64,000 nucleotides of DNA, from positions 52,504,136 through 52,568,135 of the forward strand of contig NC_090176.1 in assembly GCF_024679245.1 (NCBI RefSeq). Direction: 5' to 3'. The stretch comes from Pseudorasbora parva (taxonomy: Eukaryota; Chordata; Actinopteri; Cypriniformes; Gobionidae). Position numbers and translations under genes: made by a program. The notes beneath the pieces are model-generated. The model did not search any database. It was not told where the DNA came from and saw only the letters and a program-made list of their open reading frames with translations. This document shows, one piece after another, positions 45,926-57,916 of this stretch (the stretch's first letter is position 1; the number at the start of each line of letters is the position of its first letter).

Positions 45926-46773
45926 AGTGGAGTGTCTGAAAACTTTATTTTCAGACCCCAAAAAATCAAAAGGCTAACCCCTTTTTGTTTTTTGGGAAAA
46001 ATTTTTCAAGTTTTTCCGATCTTCACTATACTCTGGATTCTCATCGAGTGTGTTGAGGCGTCGACAGGAACGCAAGTTTGGAGATCCTAGAGCCTTTCAG
46101 AGCTGAACAGCAGCAGAAAACACCAACACATCACACTTCAAATTTATATCCCATATGTCTGTGGAGTGTCAGTGGAGTGCCTGTGGAGTGTCAGTGGAGT
46201 GCCAGTGGAGAGCCAGTGGAGTGTCAGTGGAGTGCCTGTGGAGTGTCAGTGGAGTGTCAGTGGAGTGCCAGTGGAGTGTCTGTGGAGTGCCAGTGGAGGT
46301 TCCGTGGAGTGCCTGTGGAGTGCCAGGGGAGTGCCAGTGGAGTGCATGTGGAGTGTCAGTGGAGTGCCTGTGGAGTGCCTGTGGAGTGTCAGTGGAGTGC
46401 CAGTGGAGTGCCTGTGGAGTGCCTGTAGAGTGTCAGTGGAGTGTCTGTGGAGTGCCAGTGGAGTGCATGTGGAGTGTCAGTGGAGTGCCTGTGGAGTGTC
46501 AGTGGAGTGCTAGTGGAGTGCCAGTGGAGTGCCTGTGGAGTGTCAGTGGAGTGCCAGTGGAGTGCCTGTGGAGTGCCTGTGGAGTGCCCGTGGAGTGCCC
46601 GTGGAGTGCCTGTGGAGTGCCAGTGGAGTGTCTGAAAACTTTATTTTCAGACCCCAAAAAATCAAAAGGCTAACCCCTTTTTGTTTTTTGGGAAAAAAAA
46701 TTCAAGTTTTTCCGATCTTCACTATACTCTGGATTCTCATCGAGTGTGTTGAGGCGTCGACAGGAACGCAAGT

Positions 46774-49700
46774 TTGGAGATCCTAAAGCCTTCCAGAGCT
46801 GAACAGCAGCAGAAAACACCAACACATCACACTTCAAATTTATATCCCATATGTCTGTGGAGTGTCAGTGGAGTGCCTGTGGAGTGTCAGTGGAGTGCCA
46901 GTGGAGAGCCAGTGGAGTGTCAGTGGAGTGCCTGTGGAGTGTCAGTGGAGTGCCAGTGGAGTGTCAGTGGAGTGCCAGTGGAGTGTCTGTGGAGTGCCAG
47001 TGGAGGTTCCGTGGAGTGCCTGTGGAGTGCCAGGGGAGTGCCAGTGGAGTGCATGTGGAGTGTCAGTGGAGTGCCTGTGGAGTGTCAGTGGAGTGCCAGT
47101 GGAGTGCCTGTGGAGTGCCTGTAGAGTGTCAGTGGAGTGTCTGTGGAGTGCCAGTGGAGTGCATGTGGAGTGCCTGTGGAGTGTCAGTGGAGTGCCAGTG
47201 GAGTGCCAGTGGAGTGCCTGTGGAGTGTCAGTGGAGTGCCAGTGGAGTGCCTGTGGAGTGCCAGTGGAGTGCCAGTGGAGTGCCTGTGGAGTGTCTGTGG
47301 AGTGCCTGTGAAGTGTAAGTGGAGGTTTCGTGGAGTGTCTGTGGAGTGCCAGTGGAGTGCCTGTGGAGTGTCAGTGGAGTGCCAGTGGAGTGCCAGTGGA
47401 GTGTCCGTGGAGTGTCAGTGGATTGCCTGTGGAAAGTCAGTGGATTGCCTGTGGACTGTCAGTGAAGTGCCTGTGGAGTGTCTTTTAGGAACGCAAGTTT
47501 GGAGATCCTAAAGCCTTCCAGAGCTGAACAGCAGCAGAAAACACCAACACATCACACTTCAAATTTATATCCCATATGTCTGTGGAGTGTCAGTGGAGTG
47601 CCTGTGGAGTGTCAGTGGAGTGCCAGTGGAGTGCCAGTGGAGAGCCAGTGGAGTGTCAGTGGAGTGCCTGTGGAGTGTCAGTGGAGTGCCAGTGGAGTGT
47701 CAGTGGAGTGCCAGTGGAGTGTCTGTGGAGTGCCAGTGGAGGTTCCGTGGAGTGCCTGTGGAGTGCCAGGGGAGTGCCAGTGGAGTGCATGTGGAGTGTC
47801 AGTGGAGTGCCTGTGGAGTGCCTGTGGAGTGTCAGTGGAGTGCCAGTGGAGTGCCTGTGGAGTGTCAGTGGAGTGCCAGTGGAGTGCCTGTGGAGTGCCT
47901 GTAGAGTGTCAGTGGAGTGTCTGTGGAGTGCCAGTGGAGTGCATGTGGAGTGTCAGTGGAGTGCCTGTGGAGTGTCAGTGGAGTGCCAGTGGAGTGCCTG
48001 TGGAGTGTCAGTGGAGTGCCAGTGGAGTGCCTGTGGAGTGCCAGTGGAGTGCCAGTGGAGTGCCTGTGGAGTGTCCGTTGAGTGCCTGTGAAGTGTCAGT
48101 GGAGGTTCCGTGGAGTGTCTGTGGAGTTCCAGTGGAGTGCCTGTGGAGTGCCTGTGGAGTGTCAGTGCAGTGTCAGTGGAGTGCCAGTGGAGTGCCAGTG
48201 GAGTGTCCGTGGAGTGTCAGTGGATTGCCTGTGGAAAGGCAGTGGATTGCCTGTGGACTGTCAGTGAAGTGCCTGTGGAGTGTCTTTGGAGTGCCTGTGG
48301 AGTGTCAGTGGAGTGCATGTCGAGTGTGTGGAATGCCCGTGGAGTGTCCGTAGAGTGCCTGTGTAGTGTCAGTGGAGTGCCTGTGGAGTGCCCGTGGAGT
48401 GTCTGTGGAGTGTCTGTGGAGTGCCTGTGGAGTGCCTGTGGAGTGCCAGTGGAGTGCCTGTGTAATGTCAGTGGAGTGCCTGTGGAGTGCCTGTGGAGTG
48501 CCCGTGGAGTGCCTGTGGAGTGCCTGTGTAGTGTCCGTGGAGTGCCTGTGTAGTGTCAGTGGAGTGCCTGTGGAGTGCCCGTGGAGTGTCTGTGGAGTGT
48601 CTGTGAAGTGTCTGTGGAGTGCCTGTGGAGAGCCTGTGGAGTGTCAGTGGAGTGCCTGTGTAGTGTCAGTGGAGTGCCTGTGGAGTGCCAGTGGAGTGTC
48701 AGTGGAGTGCCTGTGGAGTGTCAGTGGAGTGCCTGTGGATTGCCAGTGGAGTGTCTGTGGAGTGCCAGTGGAGTGCCTGTGGAGTGCCAGTGGAATGCCT
48801 GTGGAGTGCCAGAGGAGAGCCTGTGGAGTGTCAGTGGAGTGCCTGTGGAGTGCCAGTGGAGTGCCTGTGGAGTGTCAGTGGAGTGCCTGTGGAGTGTCAG
48901 TGGAGTGTCAGTGGAGTGCCTGTGGAGTGCCTGTGGAGTGCCAGTGGAGTGCCAGTGGAGTGCCTGTGGAGTGTCAGTGGAGTGCCTGTGGAGTGTCAGT
49001 GGAGTGCCTGTGGATTGCCAGTGGAGTGCCTGTGGAGTGCCAGTGGATTGCCTGTGGAGTGCCAGTGGAGTGTCTGAAAACTTTATTTTCAGACCCCAAA
49101 AAAATCAAAAGGCTAACCCCTTTTTGTTTTTTGGGGAAAATTTTTCGAGTTTTTCCGATCTTAACTAAACTCTGGATTCTCATCAAATGTGTCGAGGCGT
49201 CGACAGGAACGCAAGTTTGGAGATCCTAGAGCCTTCCAGAGCTGAACAGCAGCAGAAAACACCAACACATCACACTTCAAATTTATATCCCATATGTCTG
49301 TGGAGTGCCAGTGGAGTGTCAGTGGAGTGTCAGTGGAGTGTCTGTGGAGTGCCAGTGGAGTGTCAGTGGAGTGCCTGTGGAGTGCCTGTGGAGTGTCTGT
49401 GGAGTGCCAGTGGAGTGCCTGTGGAGTGCCAGTGGAGGTTCCGTGGAGTGCCTGTGGAGTGTCTGTGGAGTGTCTGTGGAGTGCCAGTGGAGTGTCAGTT
49501 GAGTGCCTGTGAAGGTTCCGTGGAGTGTCTGTGGAGTGCCAGTGGAGTGCCTGTGGAGTGCCAGTGAAGGTTCCGTGGAGTGCCTGTGGAGTGTCTGTGG
49601 AGTGCCAGTGGAGTGTCAGTGGAATGCCTGTGAAGTGCCAGTGGAGTGTCAGTGGAATGCCTGTAAAGTGCCTGTGGAGTGCCAGTGGAGTGCCAGTGGA

Positions 49701-51000
49701 GTGTCAGTGGAGTGCCTGTGGAGTGCCAGTGGAGTGCCAGTGGAGTGCCTGTGGAGTGTCTGTGGAGTGCCTGTGGAGTGTCTTTGGAATGCCAGTGGAG
49801 TGCCTGTGGAGTGCCAGTGGAGGTTCCATGGAGTGCCTGTGGAGTGTCTGTGGAGTGCCAGTGGAGTGTCAGTGGACTGCCTGTGAAGGTTCCGTGGAGT
49901 GTCTGTGGAGTGCCAGTGGAGTGCCAGTGGAGGTTCCGTGGAGTGCCTGTGGAGTGTCTGTGGAGTGCCAGTGGAGTGTCAGTGGAGTGCCTGTGAAGTG
50001 CCTGTGGAGTGCCAGTGGAGTGTCTGAAAACTTTATTTTCAGACTCCAAAAAAATCAAAAGGCTAACCCCTTTGTGTTTTTTTTGGGAAATTTTTTCGAG
50101 TTTTTCCGATCTTCACTAAACTCTGGATTCTCATCGAGTGTGTCGAGGCGTCGACAGGAACGCAAGTTTGGAGATCCTAGAGCCTTCCAGAGCTGAACGG
50201 CAGCAGAAAACAACAACACATCACACTTCAAATTTATATCCCATATGTCTGTGGAGTGCCTGTGGAGTGCCAGTGGAGTGCCTGTGGAGTGTCAGTGGAG
50301 TGCCAGTGGAGTGTCAGTGGAGTGCCTATGAATGTTCCGTGGAGTGTCTTTGGAGTGCCAGTGGAGTGCCTGTGGAGTGCCAGTGGAGGTTCCGTGGAGT
50401 GCCTGTGGAGTGTCTGTGGAGTGCCAGTGGAGTGTTAGTGGAGTGCCTGTGAAGTGCCTGTGGAGTGCCAGTGGAGTGCCTGTGGAGTGCCAGTGGAGGT
50501 TCCGTGGAGTGCCTGTGGAGTGTCTTTGGAGTGCCAGTGGAGTGTCAGTGGAGTGCCTGTGAAGTGCCTGTGGAGTGCCAGTGGAGTGCCTGTGGAGTGC
50601 CAGTGGAGGTTCAGTGGAGTGCCTGTGAAGTGCCTGTGGAGTGTCTGAAAACTTTATTTTCAGACCCCAAAAAAATCAAAAGGCTAACCCCTTTGTGTTT
50701 TTTGGGGAAATTTTTTCAAGTTTTTCCGATCTTCACTAAACTCTGGATTCTCATCGAGTGTGTCGAGGCGTCGACAGGAACGCAAGTTTGGAGATCCTAG
50801 AGCCTTCCAGAGCTGAACGGCAGCAGAAAACACCAACACATCACACTTCAAATTTATATCCCATATGTCTGTGGAGTGTCAGTGGAGTGCCTGTGGAGTG
50901 CCTGTGGAGTGCCCGTGGAGTGTCCGTGGAGTGTCCGTGGAGTGTCCGTGGAGTGTCCGTGGAGTGCCTGTGGAGTGCCAGTGGAGTGCCTGTGGAGTGC
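46774..51000. repeat. Higher-order repeat block, mosaic copy C
   Basis: 46774-47511 matches 31306-32043 (offset 15,468). 47478-48090 then matches the start of blocks A and B. From about 48366 to about 50950 the block matches 43279-45800 with offsets of 5,087-5,110 bp. Relative to copy B an internal stretch of about 2 kb is missing. The switch point is near 48,230, where a phrase ending GGAAAGGCAGTGG differs from GGAAAGTCAGTGG in the other copies. Confidence 0.8.
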
Positions 51001-51059
51001 ATGTGGAGTGCCCGTGGAGTGTCCGTGGAGTGCCTGTGGAGTGCCAGTGGAGTGCCTGT

Positions 51060-54000
51060 GGAGTGCCAGAGGAGAGCCTGTGGAGTGTCAGTGGAGTGCC
51101 TGTGGAGTGCCAGTGGAGTGCCTGTGGAGTGTCAGTGGAGTGCCTGTGGAGTGTCAGTGGAGTGCCTGTGGATTGCCAGTGGAGTGTCTGTGGAGTGCCA
51201 GTGGAGTGCCTGTGGAGTGCCAGTGGAGTGCCTGTGGAGTGCCAGAGGAGAGCCTGTGGAGTGTCAGTGGAGTGCCTGTGGAGTGCCAGTGGAGTGTCTG
51301 TGGAGTGCCAGTGGAGTGCCTGTGGAGTGTCAGTGGAGTGCCTGTGGAGTGCCAGTGGAGTGCCTGTGGAGTGTCAGTGGAGTGCCTGTGGAGTGTCAGT
51401 GGAGTGCCTGTGGATTGCCAGTGGAGTGCCTGTGGAGTGCCAGTGGAGTGCCTGTGGAGTGCCAGTGGAGTGTCTGAAAACTTTATTTTCAGACCCCAAA
51501 AAAATCAAAAGGCTAACCCCTTTTTGTTTTTTGGGGGAAATTTTTCGAGTTTTTCCGATCTTAACTAAACTCTGGATTCTCATCAAATGTGTCGAGGCGT
51601 CGACAGGAACGCAAGTTTGGAGATCCTAGAGCCTTCCAGAGCTGAACAGCAGCAGAAAACACCAACACATCACACTTCAAATTTATATCCCATATGTCTG
51701 TGGAGTGCCAGTGGAGTGTCTGTGGAGTGCCAGTGGAGTGTCAGTGGAGTGCCTGTGGAGTGCCTGTGGAGTGTCTGTGGAGTGCCAGTGGAGTGCCTGT
51801 GGAGTGCCAGTGGAGGTTCCGTGGAGTGCCTGTGGAGTGTCTGTGGAGTGTCTGTGGAGTGCCAGTGGAGTGTCAGTTGAGTGCCTGTGAAGGTTCCGTG
51901 GAGTGTCTGTGGAGTGCCAGTGGAGTGCCTGTGGAGTGCCAGTGAAGGTTCCGTGGAGTGCCTGTGGAGTGTCTGTGGAGTGCCAGTGGAGTGTCAGTGG
52001 AATGCCTGTGAAGTGCCAGTGGAGTGTCAGTGGAATGCCTGTAAAGTGCCTGTGGAGTGCCAGTGGAGTGCCAGTGGAGTGTCAGTGGAGTGCCAGTGGA
52101 GTGCCAGTGGAGTGCCAGTGGAGTGCCAGTGGAGTGTCTGTGGAGTGCCTGTGGAGTGTCTTTGGAATGCCAGTGGAGTGCCTGTGGAGTGCCAGTGGAG
52201 GTTCCATGGAGTGCCTGTGGAGTGTCTGTGGAGTGCCAGTGGAGTGTCAGTGGACTGCCTGTGAAGGTTCCGTGGAGTGCCTGTGGAGTGCCAGTGGAGT
52301 GCCTGTGGAGTGCCAGTGGAGGTTCCATGGAGTGCCTGTGGAGTGTCTGTGGAGTGCCAGTGGAGTGTCAGTGGACTGCCTGTGAAGGTTCCGTGGAGTG
52401 CCTGTGGAGTGCCAGTGGAGTGCCTGTGGAGTGCCAGTGGAGGTTCCATGGAGTGCCTGTGGAGTGTCTGTGGAGTGCCAGTGGAGTGTCAGTGGAGTGC
52501 CTGTGAAGTGCCTGTGGAGTGCCAGTGGAGTGCCTGTGGAGTGCCTGTAGAGTGTCAGTGGAGTGTCTGTGGAGTGCCAGTGGAGTGCATGTGGAGTGTC
52601 AGTGGAGTGCCTGTGGAGTGTCAGTGGAGTGCCAGTGGAGTGCCAGTGGAGTGCCTGTGGAGTGTCAGTGGAGTGCCAGTGGAGTGCCTGTGGAGTGCCT
52701 GTGGAGTGCCTGTGGAGTGTCTGTGGAGTGCCTGTGAAGTGTCAGTGGAGGTTCCGTGGAGTGTCTGTGGAGTGCCAGTGGAGTGCCTGTGGATTGCCTG
52801 TGGAGTGTCAGTGGAGTGCCAGTGGAGTGCCAGTGGAGTGTCCGTGGAGTGTCAGTGGATTGCCTGTGGAAAGTCAGTGGATTGCCTGTGGACTGTCAGT
52901 GAAGTGCCTGTGGAGTGTCTTTGGAGTGCCTGTGGAGTGCCTGTGGAGTGTCAGTGGAGTGCATGTCGAGTGTGTGGAATGCCCGTGGAGTGTCCGTAGA
53001 GTGCCTGTGTAGTGTCAGTGGAGTGCCTGTGGAGTGCCCGTGGAGTGTCTGTGGAGTGTCTGTGGAGTGCCTGTGGAGTGCCAGTGGAGTGCCTGTGTAA
53101 TGTCAGTGGAGTGCCTGTGGAGTGTCAGTGGAGTGCCTGTGGAGTGCCCGTGGAGTGTCTGTGGAGTGCCTGTGGAGTGCCTGTGTAGTGTCCGTGGAGT
53201 GCCTGTGTAGTGTCAGTGGAGTGCCTGTGGAGTGCCCGTGGAGTGTCTGTGGAGTGTCTGTGAAGTGTCTGTGGAGTGCCTGTGGAGAGCCTGTGGAGTG
53301 TCAGTGGAGTGCCTGTGTAGTGTCAGTGGAGTGCCTGTGGAGTGCCAGTGGAGTGCCTGTGGAGTGCCAGTGGAGTGCCTGTGGAGTGCCAGAGGAGAGC
53401 CTGTGGAGTGTCAGTGGAGTGCCTGTGGAGTGCCAGTGGAGTGCCTGTGGAGTGTCAGTGGAGTGCCTGTGGAGTGTCAGTGGAGTGCCTGTGGATTGCC
53501 AGTGGAGTGTCTGTGGAGTGCCAGTGGAGTGCCTGTGGAGTGCCAGTGGAGTGCCAGAGGAGAGCCTGTGGAGTGTCAGTGGAGTGCCTGTGGAGTGCCA
53601 GTGGAGTGTCTGTGGAGTGCCAGTGGAGTGCCTGTGGAGTGTCAGTGGAGTGCCTGTGGAGTGCCAGTGGAGTGCCTGTGGAGTGTCAGTGGAGTGCCTG
53701 TGGAGTGTCAGTGGAGTGCCTGTGGATTGCCAGTGGAGTGCCTGTGGAGTGCCAGTGGAGTGCCTGTGGAGTGCCAGTGGAGTGTCTGAAAACTTTATTT
53801 TCAGACCCCAAAAAAATCAAAAGGCTAACCCCTTTTTGTTTTTTGGGGGAAATTTTTCGAGTTTTTCCGATCTTAACTAAACTCTGGATTCTCATCAAAT
53901 GTGTCGAGGCGTCGACAGGAACGCAAGTTTGGAGATCCTAGAGCCTTCCAGAGCTGAACAGCAGCAGAAAACACCAACACATCACACTTCAAATTTATAT

Positions 54001-54880
54001 CCCATATGTCTGTGGAGTGCCAGTGGAGTGTCTGTGGAGTGCCAGTGGAGTGTCAGTGGAGTGCCTGTGGAGTGCCTGTGGAGTGTCTGTGGAGTGCCAG
54101 TGGAGTGCCTGTGGAGTGCCAGTGGAGGTTCCGTGGAGTGCCTGTGGAGTGTCTGTGGAGTGTCTGTGGAGTGCCAGTGGAGTGTCAGTTGAGTGCCTGT
54201 GAAGGTTCCGTGGAGTGTCTGTGGAGTGCCAGTGGAGTGCCTGTGGAGTGCCAGTGAAGGTTCCGTGGAGTGCCTGTGGAGTGTCTGTGGAGTGCCAGTG
54301 GAGTGTCAGTGGAATGCCTGTGAAGTGCCAGTGGAGTGTCAGTGGAATGCCTGTAAAGTGCCTGTGGAGTGCCAGTGGAGTGCCAGTGGAGTGTCAGTGG
54401 AGTGCCAGTGGAGTGCCAGTGGAGTGCCAGTGGAGTGCCAGTGGAGTGTCTGTGGAGTGCCTGTGGAGTGTCTTTGGAATGCCAGTGGAGTGCCTGTGGA
54501 GTGCCAGTGGAGGTTCCATGGAGTGCCTGTGGAGTGTCTGTGGAGTGCCAGTGGAGTGTCAGTGGACTGCCTGTGAAGGTTCCGTGGAGTGCCTGTGGAG
54601 TGCCAGTGGAGTGCCTGTGGAGTGCCAGTGGAGGTTCCATGGAGTGCCTGTGGAGTGTCTGTGGAGTGCCAGTGGAGTGTCAGTGGACTGCCTGTGAAGG
54701 TTCCGTGGAGTGCCTGTGGAGTGCCAGTGGAGTGCCTGTGGAGTGCCTGTGGAGTGCCAGTGGAGTGTCAGTGGACTGCCTGTGAAGGTTCCATGGAGTG
54801 CCTGTGGAGTGTCTGTGGAGTGCCAGTGGAGTGTCAGTGGAGTGCCTGTGAAGTGCCTGTGGAGTGCCAGTGGAGTGTCT
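51060..54880. repeat. 2.31-kb tandem duplication within the array
   Basis: The sequence from about 51060 to 52500 (half-palindrome 51475) recurs from about 53370 to 54790 (half-palindrome 53787) with an offset of 2,312 bp. A phrase of about 120 bp, ending GGTTCCATGGAGTGCC, is itself repeated two or three times in tandem near 52200-52460 and 54500-54800. This shows smaller-scale expansion nested in the larger one. Confidence 0.82.
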
Positions 54881-57800
54881 GAAAACTTTATTTTCAGACT
54901 CCAAAAAAATCAAAAGGCTAACCCCTTTGTGTTTTTTTTGGGAAATTTTTTCGAGTTTTTCCGATCTTCACTAAACTCTGGATTCTCATCGAGTGTGTCG
55001 AGGCGTCGACAGGAACGCAAGTTTGGAGATCCTAGAGCCTTCCAGAGCTGAACGGCAGCAGAAAACAACAACACATCACACTTCAAATTTATATCCCATA
55101 TGTCTGTGGAGTGCCTGTGGAGTGCCAGTGGAGTGCCTGTGGAGTGTCAGTGGAGTGCCTGTGGAGTGCCAGTGGAGTGCCAGTGGAGTGCCTGTGGAGT
55201 GCCAGTGGAGTGCCTGTGGAGTGCCAGTGGAGTGCCAGTGGAGTGTCTGTGGAGTGTCTGTGGAGTGCCTGTGGAGTGCCTGTGGAGTGCCAGTGGAGTG
55301 TCAGTGGAGTGCCAGTGGAGTGCCAGTGGAGTGTCTGTGGAGTGTCTGTGGAGTGCCTGTGGAGTGCCTGTGGAGTGTCTGTGGAGTGCCTGTGGAGTGC
55401 CAGTGGAGTGTCTGTGGAGTGTCAGTGTAGTGCCTGTGGAGTGCCAGTGGAGTGCCAGTGGAGTGTCTGTGGAGTGCCTGTGGAGTGCTTTTGGAATGTC
55501 TGTGGAGTGCCTGTGGAGTGCCTGTGGAGTGCCAGTGGAGTGTCAGTGGAGTGCCTGTGGAGTGCCTGTGGAGTGTCAGTGGAGTGTCTGTGGAGTGTCA
55601 GTGGAGTGTCTGTGGAGTGTCAGTGGATTGTCAGTGGAGTGCCAGTGGAGTGCCTGTGGAGTGCCAGTGGAGTGCTTGTGGAGTGTCTGTGGAGTGCCAG
55701 TGGAGTGTCAGTGGAGTGTCAGTGGAGTGCCTGTGGAGTGCCAGTGGAGTGTCTGAAAACTTTATTTTCAGACAACAAAAAAATCAAAAGGCTAACCCCT
55801 TTTTGTTTTTTGGGGAAATTTTTTCGAGTTTTTCCGATCTTCACTAAACTTTGGATTCTCATCGAGTGTGTCGAGGCGTCGACAGGAACGCAAGTTTGGA
55901 GATCCTAGAGCCTTCCAGAGCTGAACGGCAGCAGAAAACACCAACACATCCCACTTCAAATTTATATCCCATATATCTGTGGAGTGTCTGTGGAGTGTCA
56001 GTGGAGCACCTGTGGAGTGTCAGTGGAGTGTCTGTGGAGTGCCTGTGGAGTGCCAGTGGAGTGTCTGAAAACTTTATTTTCAGACCCCAAAAAATCAAAA
56101 GGCTAACCCCTTTGTGTTTTTTGGGGAAATTTTTTCGAGTTTTTCCGATCTTCACTAAACTCTGGATTCTCATCGAGTGTGTTGAGGCGTCGACAGGAAC
56201 GCAAGTTTGGAGATCCTAGAGCCTTCCAGAGCTGAACGGCAGCAGAAAACAACACATTACACTTCAAATTTATATCCCATATGTCTGTGGAGTGTCTGTG
56301 GAGTGCCAGTGGAGTGCCAGTGGATTGTCAGTGGAGTGCCTGTGGAGTGTCAGTGGAGTGTCTGTGGAGTGTCAGTGGAGTGTCTGTGGAGTGCCTGTGG
56401 AGTGTCAGTGGAGTGTCAGTGGAGTGCCAGTGGAGTGCCAGTGGAGTGTCAGTGGAGTGTCTGTGGAGTGCCAGTGGAGTGCCAGTGGAGTGCCAGTGGA
56501 GTGTCAGTGGAGTGTCAGTGGAGTGCCAGTGGAGTGTCAGTGGAGTGCCAGTGGAGTGCCAGTGGAGTGCCAGTGGAGTGTCTGTGGAGTGCCAGTGGAG
56601 GTTCCATGGAGTGCCTGTGGAGTGCCAGTGGAGTGCCAGTGGAGGTTCCGTGGAGTGCCTGTGGAGTGCCAGTGGAGTGCCTGTGGAGTGTCAGTGGAGT
56701 GTCTGTGGAGTGTCAGTGGATTGCCTGTGGAGTGTCTGTGGACTGTCAGTGGAGTGCCTGTGGAGTGCCTGTGGAGTGCCTTTGGAGTGCCTTTAGAGTG
56801 CCAGTTGAGTGCCTGTGGAGTGCCTGTGTAGTGTCAGTGGAGTGCCTGTGGAGTGCCCGTGGAGTGTCCGTGGAGTGCCCGTGGAGTGCCTGTGTAGTGT
56901 CAGTGGAGTGCCTGTGGAGTGCCTGTGGAGTGCCCGTGGAGTGTCCGTGGAGTGCCTGTGTAGTGTCAGTGGAGTGCCTGTGGAGTGCATGTGGAGTGTC
57001 TGTGGAGTGCCTGTGGAGTGCCTGTGGAGTGCCTGTGGAGTGCAAGTGGAGTGTCTGTGGAGTGCCTGTGGAGTGCCTGTGTAGTGTCAGTGGAGTTCCT
57101 GTGGAGTGCCAGTGGAGTGTCTGTGGAGTGCATGTGGAGTGCCAGTGTAGTGTCAGTGGAGTGCCTGTGGAGTGTCAGTGGAGTGCCAGTGGAGTGTCTG
57201 TGGAGTGCCTATGGAGTGCCTGTGGAGTGCCTGTGGAGTGTCTGTGGAGTGCCTCTGGAGTGTCTGTGGAGTGACTCTGGAGTGCCCGAGGAGTGTTCGT
57301 GGAGTGTCTGAAATCTTTATTTTCAGACCCCAAAAAATCAAAAGGCTAACCCCTTTGTGTTTTTTGGGGAAATTTTTTCGAGTTTTTCCGATCTTCACTA
57401 AACTCTGGATTCTCATCGAGTGTGTCGAGGCGTCGACAGGAACGCAAGTTTGGAGATCCTAGAGCCTTCCAGAGCTGAATGGCAGCAGAAAACACCAACA
57501 CATCACACTTCAAATTTATATCCCATATGTCTGAGGAGTGCCTGTGGAGTGCCAGTGGAGTGTCAGTGGAGTGCCTGTTAAGTGTCTGTGGAGTGCCAGT
57601 AGAGTGTCTGTGGAGTGTCTGTGGAGTGTCAGTGGAGTGTCAGTGGATTGCCTGTGGAGTGTCAGTGGAGTGTCAGTGGAGTGCCTGTGGAGTGTCAGTG
57701 GAGTGTCAGTGGATTGCCTGTGGAGTGTCAGTGGAGTGTCAGTGGAGTGCCTGTGAAGTGCCTGTGGAGTGTCAGTGGAGTGCCTGTGAAGTGCCTGTGG

Positions 57801-57916
57801 AGTGTCAGTGGAGTGTCAGTGGATTGCCTGTGGAGTGCCAGTGGATTGCCTGTGGGGTGCCAGTAAAGTGTCAGTGGAGTGCCAGTGGAGTGTCTGTGGA
57901 GTGTCAGTGGAGTGAC

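Larger units (their letters stand above)
29237..57916. repeat. 28.7-kb compound array: 11-bp minisatellite plus half-palindrome units
   Basis: The basic unit is 11 bp, (T/A)GTGGAGTG(C/T)C with C or A next, as in TGTGGAGTGCC and AGTGGAGTGTC. Rarer variants include GTGAAGTGCC, GTGGAGGTTCC and GTGTAGTGTC. Runs of roughly 100-2300 bp are separated by about 26 copies of a half-palindrome of about 225 bp, beginning at 29634, 30806, 31163, 33431, 34051, 34451, 36871, 37799, 38420, 40547, 41167, 41567, 43987, 44915, 45535, 45936, 46631, 49074, 50023, 50645, 51475, 53787, 54878, 55752, 56065 and 57307 (each within a few bases). All have the same orientation. There is no gene in the interval. Every reading frame is a shadow of the repeat. 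Confidence 0.97.

Noticed and set aside
29237..57916. Possible telomeric or centromeric repeat
   Set aside because: The 11-bp unit is not TTAGGG-like, and the array sits between two protein-coding gene ends. A centromeric role cannot be judged from this window.
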